Virus record (IMG/VR): IMGVR_UViG_3300037108_000055
Location: 1 to 43,842 of that record
Source: a virus
Strand: one strand, 5' to 3'
DNA: 43,842 nt
The notes under the pieces were generated by a model. The model was given only the letters and a program-made list of their open reading frames with translations, had not been told where the DNA came from and searched no databases. The translations under genes were made by a program, and so were the position numbers. Below are positions 40,740 to 43,842 of this stretch, piece after piece (within the stretch, counting starts at the first letter, position 1; the number at the start of each line of letters is the position of its first letter).

Positions 40740-41364
40740 GGTCCTGGAGCTCGCTCCCAACGTGCCCGTCGAGATCGCCCTGGCCTATGGCGCCGGCAAG
40801 ATCATCGACACCGCCGGCGGCGCGCAGCGCGTCATGTTCAGCCTGGTCAACGGCAAGGTCATGTTCCTGGATCTCGACGTTGCGCAGCGCGTGAACGAGT
40901 TGGGCGTGAAGCCCCGCCAGCCGTTCTACATCGTGAAGAATAAGGGCGGCAAACGAACCGATCCGGTCGAGTGGCGGGTTTGGATGTCTCCGGAGGCCTC
41001 TATCGGCGAACAGCCCGATGGAACCTTCGTCGTCCCGGTTCAGCCCGCGGCGAGTGTGCGACCACCCGCCGCAGGCGTGGCGCCCTCTCAGGAACGCTCA
41101 CTAACGCAATCCGATGTTACCAAACCCTCCGGCTCGAACGGCAACGGCCACGGAAACGGTAACGGCCTCGGCGCCGGCGATCCGCGCGTGGTGGTAACCG
41201 ACGGCCGGCCCAGAACCAGGCTCACAGACGCACTCTGCGCCGTAGTGGGCGCCATCTTCGAAGCCAACCGCTTTGCCAAGGAGATCGGCTATCAGATGCC
41301 TCCGTTCACTTCGGAGGACATCCGAACGATGGCCAACACCATCATGATCGGCGGTGCCAAGTGA
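40732..41364 (+). CDS. Conserved-looking protein of unknown function (210 aa)
   Basis: ATG with GGAGG 7 nt upstream. The N-terminal beta-rich domain (residues 1-95: VPVEIALAYGAGKIIDTAGG, RVMFSLVNGKVMFLDLD, PRQPFYIVKNKGGKRTDP) looks like a nucleic-acid-binding barrel. A Pro/Ser/Gly-rich linker with NGNGHGNGNG is followed by a C-terminal helical domain (LTDALCAVVGAIFEANRFAK, MPPFTSEDIRTMANTIMIG). I recall similar two-domain proteins from acidobacterial mobile elements but cannot name a function. Confidence 0.65.
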   Translation: MREVLELAPNVPVEIALAYGAGKIIDTAGGAQRVMFSLVNGKVMFLDLDVAQRVNELGVKPRQPFYIVKNKGGKRTDPVEWRVWMSPEASIGEQPDGTFVVPVQPAASVRPPAAGVAPSQERSLTQSDVTKPSGSNGNGHGNGNGLGAGDPRVVVTDGRPRTRLTDALCAVVGAIFEANRFAKEIGYQMPPFTSEDIRTMANTIMIGGAK

Positions 41365-41621
41365 CGCGGACACAATATGCCATCGTCGCCAGCCTGTTGC
41401 CTCGACTCAGCGACGAGGAGCTTGCCAGCCTGCTCGCGGTGAGCGAACACATCGAAGCGCAGCGCCACACGCCCCTAGGCACCATCGTCGCGGTGCTGCC
41501 CCGCCTGAGCGACGTAGACCTGGGGCGCCTGCGCGAGCTGGTCGAGTTAGTCGCCGGCGAGCGCAAAGCGTGCCAGCCGGCAGCTCCGAAACTCGTCCGA
41601 GGAGGGCCAGATGCCGCGTAA
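41361..41621 (+). CDS. Protein with two tandem LPRLSD repeats (86 aa)
   Basis: GTG overlapping the upstream stop (GTGA). Two related units, LLPRLSDEELASLLAVSEHI and VLPRLSDVDLGRLRELVELV, each a pair of helices, make most of the protein. The remaining 15 residues are disordered. Possibly a small helical-bundle adaptor. Function unknown. Confidence 0.65.
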   Translation: MTRTQYAIVASLLPRLSDEELASLLAVSEHIEAQRHTPLGTIVAVLPRLSDVDLGRLRELVELVAGERKACQPAAPKLVRGGPDAA

Positions 41622-41832
41622 AGGCTTCACTAAGCTGATCGACATTCACGACCAGGCCGATCGGCTCAATAAAACCCTGGAGCGCTTCCTCCAGGCCCAT
41701 GGCTTCGAATTCCAAAAGGCTCATCACAATGGCTTCTACCGCTGGAACGTCGCGGAGGCCGATTACAGCAGCGCGTCGGCGGTTGTGCCCGCGCTTCGGC
41801 AGATGGCAGATGGAGGCCCCGATGTCCCATAG
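41611..41832 (+). CDS. Small protein of unknown function (73 aa)
   Basis: ATG with GGAGG upstream, overlapping the preceding gene by 11 bp. Sequence features: a basic start MPRKGFTKLIDIHDQADRLN, a helix LNKTLERFLQAHGFEFQKAH, and a short conserved-looking segment NGFYRWNVAEADYSSASAVV. Part of the rightward unit. Confidence 0.6.
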   Translation: MPRKGFTKLIDIHDQADRLNKTLERFLQAHGFEFQKAHHNGFYRWNVAEADYSSASAVVPALRQMADGGPDVP

Positions 41833-42187
41833 CGCCCTCACTCGCTGGCTCCAATTCGCCGTCAATGGCCAGACCGTTGCCCGCCGGCATCATCGGAGAG
41901 TTCGCCGAGCGGCGCCGGCGCGGAACTGGAAGTACCGCGCCTGGGTGCGTTCCCTCGCCTCGGCCGTAAGCGGCGTTTCCCCCTGCGAGGCCGCGCACAC
42001 AGGAACCGATGGAGGCACGTCGCAGAAGTCGTCCGACTATTCCTGCATCCCGCTGACCTGGTTCGAGCACAAGGAGTATCACCGCCTGGGCCGAAAGGAC
42101 TTCGAGCGGGTATACTCAGTCAGTTGCCGCGAGATCGTCACAACTCTGAATCACGCGTGGTTCGCCCATGCTCGGGAGGTCAAATGA
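41822..42187 (+). CDS. HNH-like phage nuclease-family protein (121 aa)
   Basis: ATG at 41822, overlapping the preceding stop. WKYRAWVRSLASAVSG, EAAHTGTDGGTSQKSSDYSC, IPLTWFEHKEYHRLGRKDFE follow the pattern of small phage nucleases of the DUF968/HNH kind (AHTGxxGxxQKxSDYxxIPL..H..YHxxGR). The N-terminal Cys pair that normally starts the zinc knuckle (CxxCG) is replaced by ASAVSG, so activity is uncertain. A role in recombination or DNA processing is expected from the family. Confidence 0.65.
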   Translation: MSHSALTRWLQFAVNGQTVARRHHRRVRRAAPARNWKYRAWVRSLASAVSGVSPCEAAHTGTDGGTSQKSSDYSCIPLTWFEHKEYHRLGRKDFERVYSVSCREIVTTLNHAWFAHAREVK

Positions 42188-42408
42188 CCAAGCTACAGCC
42201 CGGCCAGTCAGTCACGCACGAGACGGCGGAACTGGCGCGTGCCCTGAAGCCGAAAGGCAAGCCTCTCGCCAAGTGCGCGAAGTGCGGATCAACCGACATC
42301 GGTTGGTGCTCGCTCCACGGCGGATGGTGGTGTGACAAAGGCCACAACGCGGAGGACCTTGCCGCCTTCGTTCATCGGGTCCACACGCCCAGGAAGAGGA
42401 ACCCCTGA
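42184..42408 (+). CDS. Small zinc-ribbon protein (74 aa)
   Basis: ATG overlapping the nuclease-like stop (ATGA); an earlier in-frame start is discarded. KCAKCGSTDIGWCSLHGGWW and CDKGH provide four Cys and two His for a zinc site. N- and C-terminal ends are basic. Probably DNA- or RNA-binding. It is in the rightward unit. Confidence 0.6.
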   Translation: MTKLQPGQSVTHETAELARALKPKGKPLAKCAKCGSTDIGWCSLHGGWWCDKGHNAEDLAAFVHRVHTPRKRNP

Positions 42409-42584
42409 TGCTTCAATCCTGGGATGAGCACCGCGAGAACCATAACTCGCTGATGCGCCTGCTCGACCGCGAAAGGGAGCCTACGCCATGGGTCGAGGCG
42501 CGGCGATGGCGCCGGCGCTTCTGGTGGCTGCTGGCGCTGATCGTGGTCCTGTTCCTGTGGCTCTTTCACTTGGCGAACGCGTAG
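42408..42584 (+). CDS. Tiny tail-anchored membrane protein (58 aa)
   Basis: The ATG overlaps the previous TGA by one base (TGATG), and the gene ends at TAG before the terminator. The first 38 residues are charged and soluble (MLQSWDEHRENHNSLMRLLD; REPTPWVEARRWRRR). The rest is a single transmembrane helix (WLLALIVVLFLWLFHLANA). Last gene of the rightward unit. It may be a holin-like or membrane-targeting peptide; the evidence is only topology. Confidence 0.55.
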   Translation: MLQSWDEHRENHNSLMRLLDREREPTPWVEARRWRRRFWWLLALIVVLFLWLFHLANA

Positions 42585-42616
42585 ACTGAGGGCTGAGTGA
42601 GCCTCTTTTCTGCGAA

Positions 42617-42650
42617 CCCCGCGGCCGCCGCGCCGCGGGGCTTTTTATTG
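42617..42650 (+). terminator. Strong intrinsic terminator of the rightward unit
   Basis: CCCCGCGGC and GCCGCGGGG form a 9-bp GC stem with a 6-nt loop (42617-42640), followed by CTTTTTATTG. It ends the seven-gene operon that begins at 40485. Confidence 0.85.
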
Positions 42651-42651
42651 T

Positions 42652-42680
42652 TTGACATTACTGAAGCGCAGCCTTACTAT
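42652..42680 (+). promoter_or_regulatory. Consensus sigma70 promoter, leaderless
   Basis: TTGACA (42652-42657), 17 bp, TACTAT (42675-42680), then 6 nt to the ATG at 42687. It begins 2 bp after the terminator tail, so the small gene downstream is an independent unit with a leaderless message. Confidence 0.75.
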
Positions 42681-42686
42681 TACCAT

Positions 42687-42854
42687 ATGCCCCAAAAACG
42701 TCGAAAGCATCCGGGCGCGGTAGCTCTCGGAAAGCTCAGGGCCCTCAGCCTGACGCCCGAGCAGCGCCGGGAAATCTCCCGGATCGGGGGCCTGGCGAGT
42801 GCCGGCGTGCCTCGTCCCAATCGACGACGCAAGACGTCGACATCGGCCGCGTAG
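42687..42854 (+). CDS. Small basic protein of the LTPEQR-E-ARxGG family (55 aa)
   Basis: I use the ATG at 42687, 6 nt from a consensus promoter; the longer reading would start before the terminator. MPQKRRKHPGAVALGKLRAL and SLTPEQRREISRIGGLASAG resemble the 40207-40404 protein and the broader small basic LTxEER family. It converges on the integrase with 5 bp between stops. It may be a DNA-binding regulator or directionality factor; neither is shown. Confidence 0.65.
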   Translation: MPQKRRKHPGAVALGKLRALSLTPEQRREISRIGGLASAGVPRPNRRRKTSTSAA

Positions 42855-42859
42855 CCATG

Positions 42860-43801
42860 TCACAGCCCCACAAACCCGCAGGCGTTCCCCGCGAACGGGT
42901 CGACGGGCCTGTAATACATGCGCAGCGAACTGAGCGAGCGATGCCCCGTCTGGGCCGCGACGCGCAACTCCCCGGCGCCGCCATCCAGAGCCTCGGTAAC
43001 GAATCCAGCGCGCAACGAGTGCGCGCCGTACTCCCGCGGATCTCCACCGGTCCGTTCCACGGCGTGCTTGACGACGATGGCGATGCGATGCGGATGCAGC
43101 CGACACAGCCCTGGCCGTCCGTGGGGCACTGCGGTGAACAACGGACCAGGGGCCCCGCCCCGCTCTCGAATCCACTCCTCCAGGGCTTGGACCGGGCACA
43201 TGTCCGATCCGGCCCGGGGAATCGCGATTGTCCGGCCTTTGCCTATCCGGTCCTGCTTCTCGTGTTTGACCGCGATCAGCAGCCCGCGCTCATCGATGAG
43301 CACGTCGCACAGGTCCAACCCCGCGAGGTTCGAGCGCCGCAGCGCGCTCCCGAAGCCCACCAGCAGCAGAGCCTTGTCCCGGACGCCAATAGCCGTGGCG
43401 ACATCCAGGGCCGCCACCATGGCGCGCAGATCCCGCTGCATCGCCGGCCGCTTCTGGATCGGCTTCTCGCACCGCTCGCGTCGGGCGCCGGAGATTACGG
43501 CCGCGGCGCCGCGTTCACAGGGACGGTCGAGGCCGGCCGCGCGGTGATAGTGATTGATGGCGCTCGCGCGTCTCGAGCAGGTCGTTACCCTGTAGCCTTG
43601 CGCCAGCATTTCGGCCAGGTACAAGACCGCCTCCGGACGCGATGCCGGCATAGGGCATGCCCCGTGCCTCTCGCACCATGCTGTGAAGTGGCGCCAATCG
43701 TCCGCGTAGGCTCGACGGGTTCGAGGAGCGAGATTTCCTCGGGCCCACTCGTTGGCAAGGGTTTGGATGGTTTCGGGGGAGAGTGTCGATTGTGGAAGCA
43801 C
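42860..43801 (-). CDS. Tyrosine recombinase/integrase (313 aa)
   Basis: A phage-type integrase. The N-terminal SAM-like core-binding domain (residues 1-110: APRTRRAYADDWRHFTAWCE) precedes the catalytic domain. Catalytic residues are visible as Arg in GFGSALRRSNLAGL, Lys in VKHEKQDRIGKG, His-x-x-Arg in AHSLRAGF, His in QTGHRSLSSL and Tyr in MYYRPVD. The start is a GTG at 43801, located in the spacer of a perfect inverted repeat; the frame is closed upstream by a TAG at 43825-43823, and no other start lies between. It would insert the phage at an attachment site that I cannot identify. Confidence 0.9.
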   Translation of the reverse strand: MLPQSTLSPETIQTLANEWARGNLAPRTRRAYADDWRHFTAWCERHGACPMPASRPEAVLYLAEMLAQGYRVTTCSRRASAINHYHRAAGLDRPCERGAAAVISGARRERCEKPIQKRPAMQRDLRAMVAALDVATAIGVRDKALLLVGFGSALRRSNLAGLDLCDVLIDERGLLIAVKHEKQDRIGKGRTIAIPRAGSDMCPVQALEEWIRERGGAPGPLFTAVPHGRPGLCRLHPHRIAIVVKHAVERTGGDPREYGAHSLRAGFVTEALDGGAGELRVAAQTGHRSLSSLRMYYRPVDPFAGNACGFVGL

Positions 43802-43810
43802 TCCACAATC
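43788..43810. repeat. Perfect inverted repeat around the integrase start codon
   Basis: GATTGTGGA and TCCACAATC, 9-bp arms with a 5-bp centre, flank the integrase GTG (43801-43799). It may be an operator, an RNA hairpin, or part of the recombination site. The regulator gene at 38273 has the same arrangement with a different sequence. Confidence 0.65.
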
Positions 43811-43823
43811 ATCGGGGGTTCGC

Positions 43824-43838
43824 TAAAATTGAATTATG
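43824..43838 (+). promoter_or_regulatory. Possible -10 box and start codon at the window edge
   Basis: TAAAAT (43824-43829) lies 6 nt before an ATG (43836-43838), the same spacing as the other leaderless promoters. No clear -35 box is visible. A divergent gene, as often found next to an integrase, could start here, but only two codons are inside the window. Confidence 0.2.
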
Positions 43839-43842
43839 TCAC

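Noticed and set aside
1-43842. Terminal direct repeats that would show a circular or complete genome
   Set aside because: The two window ends share no obvious sequence, and joining them does not extend the first gene from a good start.

Overview
The window is almost entirely a GC-rich, temperate, short-tailed (podovirus-like) phage or prophage of about 43.8 kb. The structural genes read in the order expected for a dsDNA tailed phage: small and large terminase, portal, endolysin, scaffold, major capsid protein, head-tail adaptors, beta-propeller tail nozzle, fibres and a giant internal protein. I see no tape-measure, tail-tube or sheath gene, which fits a podovirus. The host cannot be read directly. 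High GC3, a Tat-type signal peptide and the style of the small hypothetical genes suggest a soil bacterium such as an acidobacterium; that is inference. I found no tRNA, rRNA or CRISPR array.

Layout. At 1-776 two short plus-strand genes (a helix-turn-helix protein cut by the window edge and a Cys-rich protein) converge on the late operon. From 38149 down to 792 nearly everything is one minus-strand late operon, with stop/start overlaps at most junctions. Downstream from its start come three small early proteins (including a KTSC-domain protein), a small membrane protein, TerS, a Cys-rich protein, TerL, portal, an M15 endolysin, scaffold, decoration and major capsid proteins. These are followed by beta-helix and fibre-like proteins, three adaptor-like proteins, the nozzle, fibre and stalk proteins, a GNAT acetyltransferase, two small virion proteins and a 2352-residue polyvalent protein. 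Three plus-strand moron-like genes (9823, 19524, 19887) interrupt it; one carries a twin-arginine signal.

The control and mobility region is 38.1-43.8 kb. A LuxR-type regulator is preceded by a 17-codon leader ORF and two inverted repeats. A serine recombinase carries an unusual Cys/His insertion beside its catalytic serine. Divergent promoters at 40.4 kb drive a small minus-strand operon and a seven-gene plus-strand operon of mostly unknown proteins that ends at a strong terminator. A tyrosine integrase lies at the right edge.

Most notable observations: (1) two candidate genes nested in linkers of the polyvalent protein, where third-position GC moves to the +1 frame; (2) two GTG start codons (LuxR regulator and integrase) lying in the loops of perfect inverted repeats; (3) several promoters whose -10 box is 6-7 nt from the start codon, implying leaderless mRNAs; (4) a DLGKGW motif shared by the giant virion protein and a separate small membrane protein; (5) the Cys/His insertion in the serine recombinase; (6) a domain repeated across three consecutive tail genes, one of which also carries ten 14-residue repeats.
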